Source of the DNA: Candidatus Gastranaerophilales bacterium
GTDB lineage: Bacteria; Cyanobacteriota; Vampirovibrionia; Gastranaerophilales; Gastranaerophilaceae
Reading direction: 5' to 3'
NCBI GenBank assembly: GCA_910587815.1
Contig: CAJUNK010000016.1
Span: 1-46,931 of the forward strand
DNA length: 46,931 nucleotides
Shown here: positions 1 to 8,029 of the stretch, in pieces
Numbering within the stretch: position 1 is the first letter of the stretch
Layout: each line of letters begins with the position of its first letter
Made by a program: the position numbers and the translations under genes
Notes under the pieces: model-generated
Database searches by the model: none
What the model was told of the DNA's origin: nothing
The model's input: only the letters and a program-made list of their open reading frames with translations

Positions 1-112
1 CTCATAGCTCAAGCTAGTAAGTCCCCTTGCAGATCACGAGGTTGATAGGATGCAGATAGAAGTTTGGCAACAAATGCAGTCGAGCATTACTAATCGGACG
101 AGGGCTTTTCCT
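1..112 (+). rRNA. rrl: 23S ribosomal RNA, 3' end (partial)
   Basis: The first ~112 bases read as the 3' terminal domain of 23S rRNA. The block around 40-60 (GAGGTTGATAGG) is the conserved stretch before the last helices, and TACTAATCGGACGAGGGCTT (89-108) corresponds to the usual actaat...cgagggctt end of cyanobacterial-type 23S. The gene is cut by the left edge of the window. The exact 3' end, taken as about 112, is estimated from the closing helix strand and could be off by several bases. Confidence 0.9.
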
Positions 113-274
113 GAATACCTGAAACGAGTGAGTTTAGCTGTAGCTTAACGAACGAAGTTGAAGGCGAAGGTGTGCGGAACACGCATGCAGCTGCTGTTGA
201 AGTAGATGCAAAGTGTGAAGGCCGTACCCCATAAGGAAATACGTTGGTTTTATATCATTTATGCAATTTTCAGG

Positions 275-339
275 GTACAATTGACCTTGATAAAATCAAG
301 ATTGTACATTTTCCAAATTAAATAATCAAAATGGAAAAT
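275..339 (+). other. Two adjacent hairpins in the 23S-5S spacer
   Basis: The 113-348 spacer has no tRNA or ORF. It contains two strong back-to-back stem-loops just upstream of 5S. In the first, GTACAAT plus CTTGAT (275-291) pair with ATCAAG plus ATTGTAC (295-307) around a 4-base bulge. In the second, ATTTTCCA (308-315) pairs with TGGAAAAT (332-339). Their position suggests processing stems for rRNA maturation (RNase III-type), but that role is inferred. Confidence 0.6.
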
Positions 340-348
340 TAAAAGATT

Positions 349-466
349 TTCCGGTGGCCAGGCGGCAGGATCCCACCCGTTCCCATCCCGAACACGGTCG
401 TAAAGACTGCTTGCGCTGACAATACTTGGAGGGTAGCCTCCTGGGAAGATAAGTAGCTGCCGGATT
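349..466 (+). rRNA. rrf: 5S ribosomal RNA
   Basis: This ~118 nt element has the 5S hallmarks. The terminal helix pairs TCCGG at about 350 with CCGGA at 460-464. The conserved loop region CCCGTTCCCATCCCGAACAC follows at about 387-406. The loop E/helix IV region is GGAGGGTAGCCTCCTGGGAA. It lies ~236 nt after 23S in the same direction, the normal end of an rRNA operon, and a terminator follows. The ends are estimated from the terminal helix to within a few bases. Confidence 0.95.
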
Positions 467-479
467 CTATATTTAAAAT

Positions 480-520
480 AAAAAGACTCTTTACTTACAG
501 TAAGGGTCTTTTTATTTTTT
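480..520 (+). terminator. Rho-independent terminator of the rRNA operon
   Basis: AAAAAGAC (480-487) pairs with GTCTTTTT (506-513), with an inner CTTTAC/GTAAGG stem, followed by a T-rich tail (TTTTTATTTTTT). It lies immediately after 5S. Confidence 0.85.
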
Positions 521-548
521 CTACTTTTCATTTTTGACTAAAAGTTAA

Positions 549-600
549 ATACTCACCCTGCCCCGAAAGGCAAGCAGAGTATCGGATATTATATTTAAAA
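549..600 (+). repeat. Hairpin plus an echo of the 5S 3' flank
   Basis: ATACTC (549-554) pairs with GAGTAT (577-582). Inside it, TGCC (559-562) pairs with GGCA (569-572) around a CCGAAA loop. The bases right after (CGGATATTATATTTAAAA, 583-600) nearly repeat those ending the 5S gene (CGGATTCTATATTTAAAA, 461-478). It may be a remnant of a duplicated 5S tail or a small structured RNA. No function can be assigned. Confidence 0.45.
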
Positions 601-706
601 AAAGCTTCCAAGGAAATTTGAGTACTTTTTTGTGCAAACTTTGTTTTTGGTGTTTGTTTTTAAATTATAATTATATTGGTAATAATATTTTTAGGTGGAT
701 AATAAT

Positions 707-1216
707 ATGTTTGATTTATTCGGGTGTTTTATTAGCGGCATATTAGGTGTATTAATTACGGTGCGTATGCAGGTTTGGCTTTACTATAAAAAAGATGACG
801 ATGAAACAAGAGCTTTAATCAAAGCATTAAAAACAGAGATAGAAAATCTTGAAATTATTTTTCAAATAGAATTTTATCCTAAGATATTTAATAATAAAGA
901 TGGCATTCTTTGGTATTCTTACCCTTTAAATACTGATTATTTTCCTATTTTTCATGCAAATTGTTCTAAAATTGGTAAAATCAAAAATGACGACTTGAGG
1001 AGCACGATAATTTCTATATATACTATGGCTAAATTTTTTATGGATTGTTTAAGAACAAATAATATATGTTTAGAAGAGCATAATAAAGCTTGTGAAACTG
1101 GACTTAGCAGTGAAATATTACATTCTAAACAAGCTTTAATGGCTTCAATGCAGCAAAATATAATGCCTACTGTGCAAAAAATTCAAGAATTGCTCAAAAA
1201 AATAAAAACGCTTTAA
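707..1216 (+). CDS. Small membrane-anchored hypothetical protein
   Basis: This protein of ~169 residues is of unknown function. One membrane segment covers residues ~3-25 (a glycine/isoleucine/leucine-rich stretch ending in a tryptophan and two tyrosines). A soluble, helix-rich, lysine- and glutamate-rich part follows, with little recognisable motif and a predicted helical C-terminus (QKIQELLKKIKTL). A GTG at 695 could extend it by four codons, but that GTG is part of the AGGTGG Shine-Dalgarno located 8 bases before the ATG at 707, so 707 is preferred. A TATAAT box lies at 666-671 with a weak TTGTTT 19 bases before it. The topology resembles one-transmembrane accessory proteins seen near phage or defence genes, but nothing here proves such a role. 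The next gene starts 240 bases downstream, and that gap shows nothing recognisable. Confidence 0.7.
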   Translation: MFDLFGCFISGILGVLITVRMQVWLYYKKDDDETRALIKALKTEIENLEIIFQIEFYPKIFNNKDGILWYSYPLNTDYFPIFHANCSKIGKIKNDDLRSTIISIYTMAKFFMDCLRTNNICLEEHNKACETGLSSEILHSKQALMASMQQNIMPTVQKIQELLKKIKTL

Positions 1217-1456
1217 ATATATTTTTTATTTTAATTCGCTATGATATTTCTTGGTTTTTTAGAATATTATGTCTTTGGACTTTTAAGCCTCCAATTCAAA
1301 AAGATACAGATAAGATTGCCTATTACCTTTTAATTTCCGTGACACAATGGGTATCTTTATGTTTATATAAATTGTATTTAATTTAAAATGTGCGTAAAAA
1401 ATATACCATGGCAATTTTTAATAGTTTTTTGTGTTTTTTATAAAAGAGATAAATCA

Positions 1457-2428
1457 ATGAGTATAAATAGTATAAAAAATAAATATTTTTATAATAACCA
1501 AGGCGAAGCTGCAAAGTCTTCCGCCCCTATAGTGTCCTCTAGTCCTTATACTAATTCTTTTGTGTCTTGCGTCCCTTTAAATTCTATATTTGATGAATTT
1601 GTTTTAAATAATGCACAAAATTTAAAAAATGTTCAAAATATAAATAATCTAGACGAAGAAAAGGTGAAGATTATTGCACATAGGGGGTATTCTGAAATTG
1701 CGCCTGAAAATACCATTCCTGCTTTCATTGCGGCGGCTGAAAATGGCTATAATACTGTAGAGTGTGATATTGAATGGACAAAGGATGATGTACCTGTTAT
1801 TTTGCATGATGAAACTATTAATAGAACTGCAAGAAGACAAAATGGCTGGCGTATGTTTTGGCCAAGAAAATGTTCCAATATGACTTATGAAAAATTATTA
1901 GAATATGATTTCGGTTCTTGGTTTTCAAATGATTTCAAGGGTACAAAAATCCCAAAATTTGATGAACTTTTAAATTGTGCTAATGAATATAATCTAAATT
2001 TATATGTTGAATTAAAAGAAATTGCAAATTTTGATGACAAAAAGGCACAAAAACTTGTTGATGAAGTGAAAAAAGCTGGCCTAGAGGATAAAGTTACCTG
2101 GATAAGTTTCAATGAAGATTATCTAAAGATGATGGCAGATATCAGCCCAAATTCAAGACTTGGATATTTAAGCAAAAAAGATATTAATAAAGATACTATT
2201 GATACTCTAAAAAGTTTGCAAACAGGGGCAAATGAAGTGTTTTTAGATGTAAAATCGGCTAAGATTTCTGAAAGTTCGTGCAAGATGCTTGAAGAAGCTG
2301 GTTTTAATTTTGAAGCATGGACTGTAGATGATGCTGAAGAAATAAAGGATTTGGCAGAATTTGATTGCAAAGGCATCACTACAAATAAAATCACAGAAGA
2401 TGATATTGCAGATTATTACAGCCCTTGA
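1457..2428 (+). CDS. Glycerophosphodiester phosphodiesterase
   Basis: It hydrolyses glycerophosphodiesters to sn-glycerol 3-phosphate and an alcohol. The GDPD-family signature begins at residue ~75: AHRGYSEIAPENT (the catalytic HRG and the metal-binding PENT glutamate), then VECDIEWTKDD (metal-binding E and D) and VILHDETINRT (catalytic HD). The C-terminal TIM-barrel strands follow (LYVELKE, WTVDD, GITTNKI). The first ~65 residues are a serine/asparagine-rich extension without a clear signal peptide, so the enzyme is probably cytosolic. The reading frame stays open upstream to an ATG at 1388. The ATG at 1457 is chosen because the extra 23 residues are not family-like and the downstream start gives a lineage-type N-terminus (MSINSIKNKY). 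No gene partner is evident; crcB follows after 30 bases. Confidence 0.88.
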   Translation: MSINSIKNKYFYNNQGEAAKSSAPIVSSSPYTNSFVSCVPLNSIFDEFVLNNAQNLKNVQNINNLDEEKVKIIAHRGYSEIAPENTIPAFIAAAENGYNTVECDIEWTKDDVPVILHDETINRTARRQNGWRMFWPRKCSNMTYEKLLEYDFGSWFSNDFKGTKIPKFDELLNCANEYNLNLYVELKEIANFDDKKAQKLVDEVKKAGLEDKVTWISFNEDYLKMMADISPNSRLGYLSKKDINKDTIDTLKSLQTGANEVFLDVKSAKISESSCKMLEEAGFNFEAWTVDDAEEIKDLAEFDCKGITTNKITEDDIADYYSP

Positions 2429-2458
2429 AAATAATATTTTGCCATAGATAATGAATAT

Positions 2459-2833
2459 ATGATGGAGAAAATTTTTGCAATATTTATTGGCAGTGGGTTT
2501 GGTGCTGTTTTAAGATTTTTAGTATCTTTGTTGTCTAAAAAATATTTTGTAACGTCAATTTTTGGGACATTTTTTGTAAATATTTTAGGATGTTTTTTAA
2601 TTGGTCTTGTATTTGGATTTATAGCTTGCAAGTTTCAAAATATATCTGAATCTTTGAAATTATTTATTACTGTTGGGTTTCTGGGCGGTCTAACAACTTT
2701 TTCTTCATTTAGTTTTGAAGCATTTGAATTAATAAAGAATGGAAGGGTTGAGGCAAGTTTGATTTATATGCTATTTAGTTGTATCTTTGGGCTAATGTTT
2801 ACATATTTTGGGTATTTAATTTCTAATCAATAA
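2459..2833 (+). CDS. crcB: Fluoride efflux channel CrcB/FluC
   Basis: This 124-residue protein has four hydrophobic helices and is the normal size for a Fluc dual-topology fluoride channel. Family motifs are present: GSGFGAVLRF near the N-terminus, GTFFVNILGCFLIG (the asparagine lines the pore) and GFLGGLTTFSSFS (the break in TM3 and the phenylalanine box). The protein acts in the inner membrane as a homodimer that exports fluoride. ATG codons at 2459 and 2462 are both possible, and no strong Shine-Dalgarno separates them. Only 30 bases separate it from the phosphodiesterase stop, so there is no room for a fluoride riboswitch; it is probably co-transcribed. Confidence 0.93.
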   Translation: MMEKIFAIFIGSGFGAVLRFLVSLLSKKYFVTSIFGTFFVNILGCFLIGLVFGFIACKFQNISESLKLFITVGFLGGLTTFSSFSFEAFELIKNGRVEASLIYMLFSCIFGLMFTYFGYLISNQ

Positions 2834-2848
2834 TTTTTGCGGGGTTTA

Positions 2849-3529
2849 ATGGTGATTAAGGATAATATTTTTAAAAAGGCAAGAATTAATTTTGATAAAC
2901 TAAAAGCTTATGGTTTTAATAAAATTGAGGATAAGTGGAAAATAAGCAAAATTTTTATGGATAATGCTTTTAGGGCTGATATTGTGGTGGATAAAGACGG
3001 TATAATATCAGGCAAGGTTTTTGATATACAAAATAGGGAAGAATATCTGCCTTTTAGGGTAGAAAACGGGCAAGGAGGTTTTGCATCTATAGTAAAGGAA
3101 GAATATGGGAAAATTTTAGAAGAAATTTTAGATAAATGTTTTGATAAGAAATATTTTATATCCAATCAAGCAAATAGAATTTGCAACCTTCTTTTTGAAA
3201 AATATAATGTCCTGCCTGATTTTCCATGGGAAAACCAAAAAACAGCATCAGATGCTGGAGTTTTTCGTAAAAAATCAGGAAAATGGTTTGTTCTTATTAT
3301 GAATATTAAAAAAAATAAGCTTGTGCCAAATGCTGATGGTGATATTGATGTTATGAATTTAAAATTTGATGAAATTGAAATACAAACATTGATAAACAGC
3401 GCAGCATCTGGTTTTTATCCTGCATATCACATGAATAAAAAAAACTGGATTTCCCTTGTTCTTGATGAAACACTTTTGGATGAAGTAATTATGAAGTTTG
3501 TTTCGAAAAGTTACAAGAATGTAAAATAA
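2849..3529 (+). CDS. MmcQ/YjbR family protein
   Basis: This 226-residue protein has the MmcQ/YjbR double-wing fold signature in its C-terminal half: PDFPWE, then KWFVLIMNI, and finally YPAYHMNKKNWISLVLD, the family's usual hallmark. Members are small, often annotated as DNA-binding, with no established biochemical role. The N-terminal ~100 residues form an extra domain seen in longer family members. A TTG at 2837 would add four residues, but the ATG at 2849 is the more likely start (GGGG lies just upstream). It sits 15 bases after crcB on the same strand and is probably the last gene of that transcript. A convergent gene ends 20 bases further on. Confidence 0.85.
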   Translation: MVIKDNIFKKARINFDKLKAYGFNKIEDKWKISKIFMDNAFRADIVVDKDGIISGKVFDIQNREEYLPFRVENGQGGFASIVKEEYGKILEEILDKCFDKKYFISNQANRICNLLFEKYNVLPDFPWENQKTASDAGVFRKKSGKWFVLIMNIKKNKLVPNADGDIDVMNLKFDEIEIQTLINSAASGFYPAYHMNKKNWISLVLDETLLDEVIMKFVSKSYKNVK

Positions 3530-3549
3530 AGCACATATTAAGCAAAAAC

Positions 3550-4245
3550 TTATGCCATAAATATTGTTTGATTTTTGAATGGTGCATCGTTAGGTGTATT
3601 TTCCTGATAGTCATTTTTTGGGTTTTCAATATCTTTATTTTGTTGTTCTAGAATATATTCGTTGTATTTTTCTTCTAGAATTTCATATTGTTCTTCTATT
3701 AAGCGCAGTTCTTCTTTAAGTATTTGTGCTTCTTCACTGTCTTCGGGTAGTGCTTCAATTTGTTCTTTTAATTGTTTTTGTTGTTCTTGTAAAGATTCCA
3801 TTTCAAGTGTTAAATCTAAAATTGTTTCCAAAAGTATTGTATCGTTAAAATTTATGTCAAACTGTAATTCATTAAGTTTTTGGTTTAAATCGTAATTTGA
3901 TTCTGCTATTTCATAACTTAATATTGCATTGTTTGTATTACAGTTATCTATTGAAAGTTTTGTACTGTATAGATTTAGGGCACTCAGTGCACCAAGTACG
4001 AACATACCAATCTTGCCTATTGTTTTGTTGTCTTTTTTTCCTTGTTCATATCCCATTTCATATCCATCTTGTAGGCCGCTTTCATAGAGTGGATTTGGGG
4101 TATTTGGGTCTCGTTTAAATTGCATTACCTGTATTTCAGCCGGCTTATTTTCAGCTTTTGCTGATTTTCTGTTTTTGTAGGGCTTTCTGCCTTCAAATGT
4201 GGTGTTAAAATTGTTGTAAAAATTTGTGTGCATATTTATGTTCAT
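3550..4245 (-). CDS. Single-pass membrane protein with long coiled coil
   Basis: This 231-residue protein is not recognised as a named family. The N-terminus is basic and asparagine-rich (residues ~1-45). A GxxxGY repeat (GLQDGYEMGYEQGKK) follows at ~57-71, then one hydrophobic helix (GKIGMFVLGALSALNLY) at ~77-93. A long Glu/Gln-rich coiled coil spans ~115-200 (runs such as LQEQQKQLKEQIEALPED). The tail is polar. No signal peptide is seen; the internal helix would act as an anchor. GGGAGA lies 7 bases upstream of the ATG. The upstream region carries a 13-bp perfect inverted repeat (4309-4360) that could be its operator. It may be a structural or surface-organising protein, but that is a guess. 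Confidence 0.72.
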   Translation of the reverse strand: MNINMHTNFYNNFNTTFEGRKPYKNRKSAKAENKPAEIQVMQFKRDPNTPNPLYESGLQDGYEMGYEQGKKDNKTIGKIGMFVLGALSALNLYSTKLSIDNCNTNNAILSYEIAESNYDLNQKLNELQFDINFNDTILLETILDLTLEMESLQEQQKQLKEQIEALPEDSEEAQILKEELRLIEEQYEILEEKYNEYILEQQNKDIENPKNDYQENTPNDAPFKNQTIFMA

Positions 4246-4308
4246 AAACCATTCTCCCTTTTTTAAACTTAAAAAATGTGGTGTTTCTATAAAACGGCTG
4301 AAAATAAA

Positions 4309-4360
4309 ATTAACACATTTTGGCGTATAATATTACGAAATATTACAAAAATGTGTTAAT
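4309..4360 (-). promoter_or_regulatory. 13-bp perfect inverted repeat, possible operator
   Basis: ATTAACACATTTT (4309-4321) is exactly complementary to AAAATGTGTTAAT (4348-4360). The central part contains a second nested repeat, TAATATT / AATATTA (4328-4345). It lies between the upstream terminator (4374-4423) and the start of the minus-strand gene at 4245, i.e. in its presumed promoter region. It is AT-rich and lacks a trailing T-run, so an operator or cruciform fits better than a terminator. Confidence 0.45.
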
Positions 4361-4373
4361 TTATAAAATATAC

Positions 4374-4423
4374 AAAAAGTCTCATCCAAACCAAATTTAG
4401 TGATATCGCAGGATGAGACTTTT
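4374..4423 (-). terminator. Rho-independent terminator of the 8782-4441 operon
   Basis: AAAAAGTCTCATCC (4374-4387) pairs with GGATGAGACTTTT (4411-4423). Read on the minus strand it ends in a T-run, 18 bases past the stop of the small exported protein. Confidence 0.85.
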
Positions 4424-4440
4424 AAAATTATGAAGGAAAA

Positions 4441-4734
4441 TTATATTCTATTTTTCCAAACCCCGCCTTTTCTATCTACCAGTGCATCATAGCAAGACCA
4501 AATTCTAAATATACCGGTAAGGCCTAAAAGCGCATGGGTCATATTTTTTTCATATCCGTTATCATTAACGGCTTGACCTATTCCCGGCCAAATCAAAAGA
4601 GATAGTGCAGCAGCACCAACGGATTTTCCTGAAACTTTGCCATTTGTACCGTGGGTACCTTCATCTATTGCAAATGCTGGCATGATAGATGTTAACATTC
4701 CAAAAATAATAAAAGTTAGTATTCCTTTTTTCAT
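4441..4734 (-). CDS. Small exported protein of unknown function
   Basis: This 97-residue protein has a clear signal peptide. A KK pair precedes a hydrophobic core (ILTFIIFGMLTSIM), and cleavage is likely after AFA at residue ~22. The mature part has a glycine/threonine-rich start and one further hydrophobic stretch (GAAALSLLIWPGIGQAVND) that resembles the short helices of TM2-like proteins. It ends in a basic tail. The Shine-Dalgarno AGGAGGAGA is very strong. It lies 26 bases behind the large glycosyltransferase and just before the operon terminator, so it is probably the last gene of that operon. Its function is unknown. Confidence 0.75.
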   Translation of the reverse strand: MKKGILTFIIFGMLTSIMPAFAIDEGTHGTNGKVSGKSVGAAALSLLIWPGIGQAVNDNGYEKNMTHALLGLTGIFRIWSCYDALVDRKGGVWKNRI

Positions 4735-4760
4735 AAATTGTACTCTCCTCCTTTTTAAAA

Positions 4761-6773
4761 TTATTTTGTTTCTGATGCGGAATTACAATAATCTGTCCAC
4801 ATTTTTCTGTATGTATTTTCAAGTGAAGCTGTAAAGCCCGCATAATCAGTTAATTTTGAGTGATTTAATTTATCTCTTAATTTTTTTCTGTATTCAGATA
4901 TTAATTTTGGGTTTTTAATTAATTTTAGTGCGTTTTCAACATAGCCATCAAAATCTCTAGAAATTAAATCGGTTTCATTCATTGCCTTTAGAATTCTTGA
5001 TGTCGGCCTTGATGTGGCGTGATATCCTTCAACGCAAACAATAGGAAGTCCCATCATAATGCTATCCATTGTGGTGCCTGTGCCTGAATATGGGAAGGTA
5101 TCAAGTGCAAAATCAGCTTTTGCAAGGGCATGATAATGAGATACAGGGTGTCTATCCATAAAAATGATTCTATCTTGTTTAATATTATATTTAGCAAATT
5201 CTGCAAGGATGCGTTTTTTGTTTTCTTCTGTATAGTATCGAATATACTGGAAAAGAATTTTTGTATTTTTTGCTTGCTTTAAAATGTATGCCCAAATCTT
5301 TATCATTTCATCAGTTACTTTTGCTGTTGCGTTAAATACACCCATTGTTATGTATTTATTTTTAATGTATGGCGCAGGTGTTATTTCAGGTAATGAAGAA
5401 TAATCTGTATTTATAACTTCATATCCCATTTCAATATAGGCTGGTTTTTCTGTGTACAAATCTGCTTCATTAGGGTGAATTGTATCTTTATCAGTTAAAA
5501 TGTAATCTACAGTGTCTAAACCTGAGGTATTTGGATATCCAAGGTAAATTGCCTGAATTGGTGCTGGTTTTTGTGCCATAACAATTGTTCTTGCATCACC
5601 TGTGTGAATATTTAAGTCTATTAAAATATCAATGTCATCTTCATATATTTTCTTTGCAAGTTCATTATTATTCATTTGGTTGCATATTGTAAAGTGTTCT
5701 GTTAATTTTTGATATTTTTCTGTCACATAATCTTTTTTGCCTGAAACTGCATACATATAAATATCAAAATCATTTTTATTATGATGTTCTATAATTGGCA
5801 ATAAAAATCTTGATACAACATGGTTGTATAAATCAGATGAAAGATACCCTATTTTTAGTTTTTTATTTGGGTCTTTATTTTTATTATTGAAAGCATAAAT
5901 GTGTTTTTTAATGCCTGCTGCTTTTATATGATTTTCAATGATGCGTTCAGTTATATTTTTGATAGATTCTTGGTCATATCCGTCAATTTTTAATAGATTT
6001 AACATATAAACAATTATTGGCGTATAGAGTGTTGCATCAAGTTTGAATACCATTTCGCATGCTCTTGCGCATTCTTTATGAAGCCCAAGTTTATACAATT
6101 GACCTGCATAATTTATCCAGGAATATTTATCGCTATCAGCTTTTTGCAAATATTCTGAATAATTTTTAATACTTCTGTCTGTATCTGCAATGTCTTCTGA
6201 TTTATATAATTCTGCAAGTAATCTTTTTCCTTCATTGTAATTTTTATCATATTTTACAACTATTTCATAGGAATCTGCCGCTTCTCTGTTTGCCTTCATT
6301 ATTGCAAGTGTTTTTGCAAGGGTAAAGTTTACAAGCACATCTTTTGGCCCATACAATAGTGCATTTTTAGAAAGTTTAAGTGCTTTTGTATAATCTTTTG
6401 CAGCATAGGCTTCTTCTGCAAGGCCTCTATAAGCATAGCCTAAATATTTCATTATTTTTTTTATGAAATCAAGCCCTTGATATTTTTTATTTGAAAGTTT
6501 TGGAGGAATGTCTCCTTCGCATCTAAATTTAGATTGAACAATTTCAATATCTTTTTTATCTAAAAGTTTATCTTTTTTTAATTGTTCAAACACTATATCG
6601 TATACTTCAATAACTTCTTTGCCAAGCTCAATTGCTTCTTGCAGTTTTTTATCGCCATAAATTTGTTCAAACACACTTGCGTATGATCTAAATATTTTAA
6701 ACCATACGTCAATATTGTATGAATTGATACCTTCTGTTCCTTTGAACAATTCTCTTGATATTTCGCTATCCAT
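4761..6773 (-). CDS. TPR protein with O-GlcNAc-transferase-like (GT41) domain
   Basis: This 670-residue protein is built like bacterial SPINDLY/OGT-type enzymes. An N-terminal TPR superhelix (residues ~1-285, with repeats such as the one around YTKALKLSKNALLYGP) precedes a GT41 catalytic region. Visible GT41 motifs are KIGYLSSDLYNHVVSRF (the histidine matches the catalytic-site His of human OGT), DILIDLNIHTGDAR, KPAPIQAIYLGYPNTSGL, GVFNATAKVTDE (the lysine contacts the UDP phosphates) and LDTFPYSGTGTTMDSIMMG (the aspartate binds the sugar nucleotide). It probably transfers GlcNAc or fucose to serine/threonine of cytoplasmic proteins; the target is unknown. GGAGAA lies 4 bases before the ATG. 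It follows the TPR gene by 51 bases and is likely in one operon. Confidence 0.88.
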   Translation of the reverse strand: MDSEISRELFKGTEGINSYNIDVWFKIFRSYASVFEQIYGDKKLQEAIELGKEVIEVYDIVFEQLKKDKLLDKKDIEIVQSKFRCEGDIPPKLSNKKYQGLDFIKKIMKYLGYAYRGLAEEAYAAKDYTKALKLSKNALLYGPKDVLVNFTLAKTLAIMKANREAADSYEIVVKYDKNYNEGKRLLAELYKSEDIADTDRSIKNYSEYLQKADSDKYSWINYAGQLYKLGLHKECARACEMVFKLDATLYTPIIVYMLNLLKIDGYDQESIKNITERIIENHIKAAGIKKHIYAFNNKNKDPNKKLKIGYLSSDLYNHVVSRFLLPIIEHHNKNDFDIYMYAVSGKKDYVTEKYQKLTEHFTICNQMNNNELAKKIYEDDIDILIDLNIHTGDARTIVMAQKPAPIQAIYLGYPNTSGLDTVDYILTDKDTIHPNEADLYTEKPAYIEMGYEVINTDYSSLPEITPAPYIKNKYITMGVFNATAKVTDEMIKIWAYILKQAKNTKILFQYIRYYTEENKKRILAEFAKYNIKQDRIIFMDRHPVSHYHALAKADFALDTFPYSGTGTTMDSIMMGLPIVCVEGYHATSRPTSRILKAMNETDLISRDFDGYVENALKLIKNPKLISEYRKKLRDKLNHSKLTDYAGFTASLENTYRKMWTDYCNSASETK

Positions 6774-6824
6774 TATTTCTCCAGTATTATTTTATTATTG
6801 CGCTATTGTTTTAATAAATAGTGC

Positions 6825-8012
6825 TTATTTTTTAGAAAAGAAATTTATTATCTTTTCAATTAAACCTTCATCTTCTTCTTGGGCTTCATCATAATTTTTT
6901 GCATTTTCGTCTTTATTTTTTATACTTCTATATTTGCCATATTTTTCAGCCATTTTGAAATCGCCTTCATTAAAATAAAACTCACCTAAAATTTCTTTTG
7001 CATGTGCGTCATTATCTAATTCATAAACTGCATTCCAAAAATCCATAGCAGTATATTTTTCATTTAAGCCCATATATAAATTTGCAAGTTCAATCAAAAC
7101 ATTTTTATCATTTTTGTTTAAACTATGTGCATGGTTAAATTCCACTATAGCTTCATCATTTTTATTTTGCGCTTTTTTCATATAGCCAAAATTTACTGCT
7201 GCATTGAATTCATCATTAAGTGCTTCATAAACAAGCGCCTTCATTTGAAATGAAACAGCATCAGGTCCTATTATAGTTACATATTCATTAATTGTATTTA
7301 ATGTATTATAGTATTCATTTTTATTGTAGAAATATTCTGCAAGCAAAAGATTATAAGCAGCTTTTGCTTCTTTAATATTTGGCATTGTGTTTTTAATTTC
7401 ATCCAAAACAGCCTTTGCTTCATCATTTTTGCCGTCTGATAGAAGAATTTTTGCTTTCATTGGCAAATCTTCTACCACATTTAGTGCCAAATCATTACTG
7501 CCTGTATCAAAGTATAATTTTGCAAGGATGTTTTTTAATTCTGTATCATCACTAAATTCATCAACTGCTTTTTTTGCAATGCCTACAGCGCTTTCTTTTA
7601 CATCTTCTATAATATATAAATCAATAAGTTCAATGTATGCATCTCTTAATTTTGGTTCAAGCTCTATTATTTTATTAAATTCATCAATAGCTTTTAAGTT
7701 TTTATTTGAAACGCGGTATAATCTTGCAAGTTTTACCCTTGCATCAATTGAATTAGAATCAAGATTTAAAGCTTTTTTTGTATCATTTATTGCATGTTCA
7801 AACTTTTGATTTACAACGTTATAATTTGCACGCATTAAATAGTACTTAAATTTATCTGTGTCAAAATATAAATCCATTAGCTGTCCATGTGCAATTTCAT
7901 CGCCAGGCGCCTGCTGCAATATTTCGTTATAAAAATTAATTGCTTCTTCTCTGTTGCCTTCTGCCATTGCATCAGATGCTTTTTGATGGAGTGTTTGTAT
8001 ATCTTGAGCCAT
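6825..8012 (-). CDS. TPR-repeat protein
   Basis: This 395-residue soluble protein is made almost wholly of tetratricopeptide repeats. Examples are GNREEAINFYNEILQQAPGD (~19-38), an FEHAINDTKKALNLD unit (~71-85), NLKAIDEFNKIIELEPKL and NDEAIVEFNHAHSLNKND, each with the A/G-x3-F/Y-x-A-x4 pattern. There is no signal peptide or enzyme domain. The last ~35 residues are acidic, ending in a short amphipathic helix (GLIEKIINFFSKK) that could touch a membrane. It lies 17 bases after the metallophosphoesterase and 51 bases before the TPR-GT41 gene, so a scaffold role for that enzyme is plausible but inferred. Confidence 0.85.
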   Translation of the reverse strand: MAQDIQTLHQKASDAMAEGNREEAINFYNEILQQAPGDEIAHGQLMDLYFDTDKFKYYLMRANYNVVNQKFEHAINDTKKALNLDSNSIDARVKLARLYRVSNKNLKAIDEFNKIIELEPKLRDAYIELIDLYIIEDVKESAVGIAKKAVDEFSDDTELKNILAKLYFDTGSNDLALNVVEDLPMKAKILLSDGKNDEAKAVLDEIKNTMPNIKEAKAAYNLLLAEYFYNKNEYYNTLNTINEYVTIIGPDAVSFQMKALVYEALNDEFNAAVNFGYMKKAQNKNDEAIVEFNHAHSLNKNDKNVLIELANLYMGLNEKYTAMDFWNAVYELDNDAHAKEILGEFYFNEGDFKMAEKYGKYRSIKNKDENAKNYDEAQEEDEGLIEKIINFFSKK

Positions 8013-8029
8013 ATTTTCACCTTTTATAA

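Noticed and set aside
113..274. tRNA gene in the 23S-5S spacer
   Set aside because: No T-arm GTTCRANNC or acceptor stem pairing could be found.
259..531. 90-residue minus-strand ORF across the 5S gene
   Set aside because: It lies on the complement of 5S rRNA and its spacer hairpins, with no Shine-Dalgarno and no family-like sequence.
1388..1456. Longer N-terminus for the phosphodiesterase as a signal peptide
   Set aside because: The hydrophobic stretch is short and has no cleavage site; the downstream ATG gives a normal start.
1217..1456. Hidden gene or RNA in the 240-base gap
   Set aside because: Both strands were read; there is no ORF over 30 codons with a Shine-Dalgarno, and no convincing hairpin.
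2429..2458. Fluoride riboswitch before crcB
   Set aside because: Only 30 bases separate crcB from the previous stop, too few for the crcB RNA motif, and the motif is not seen.
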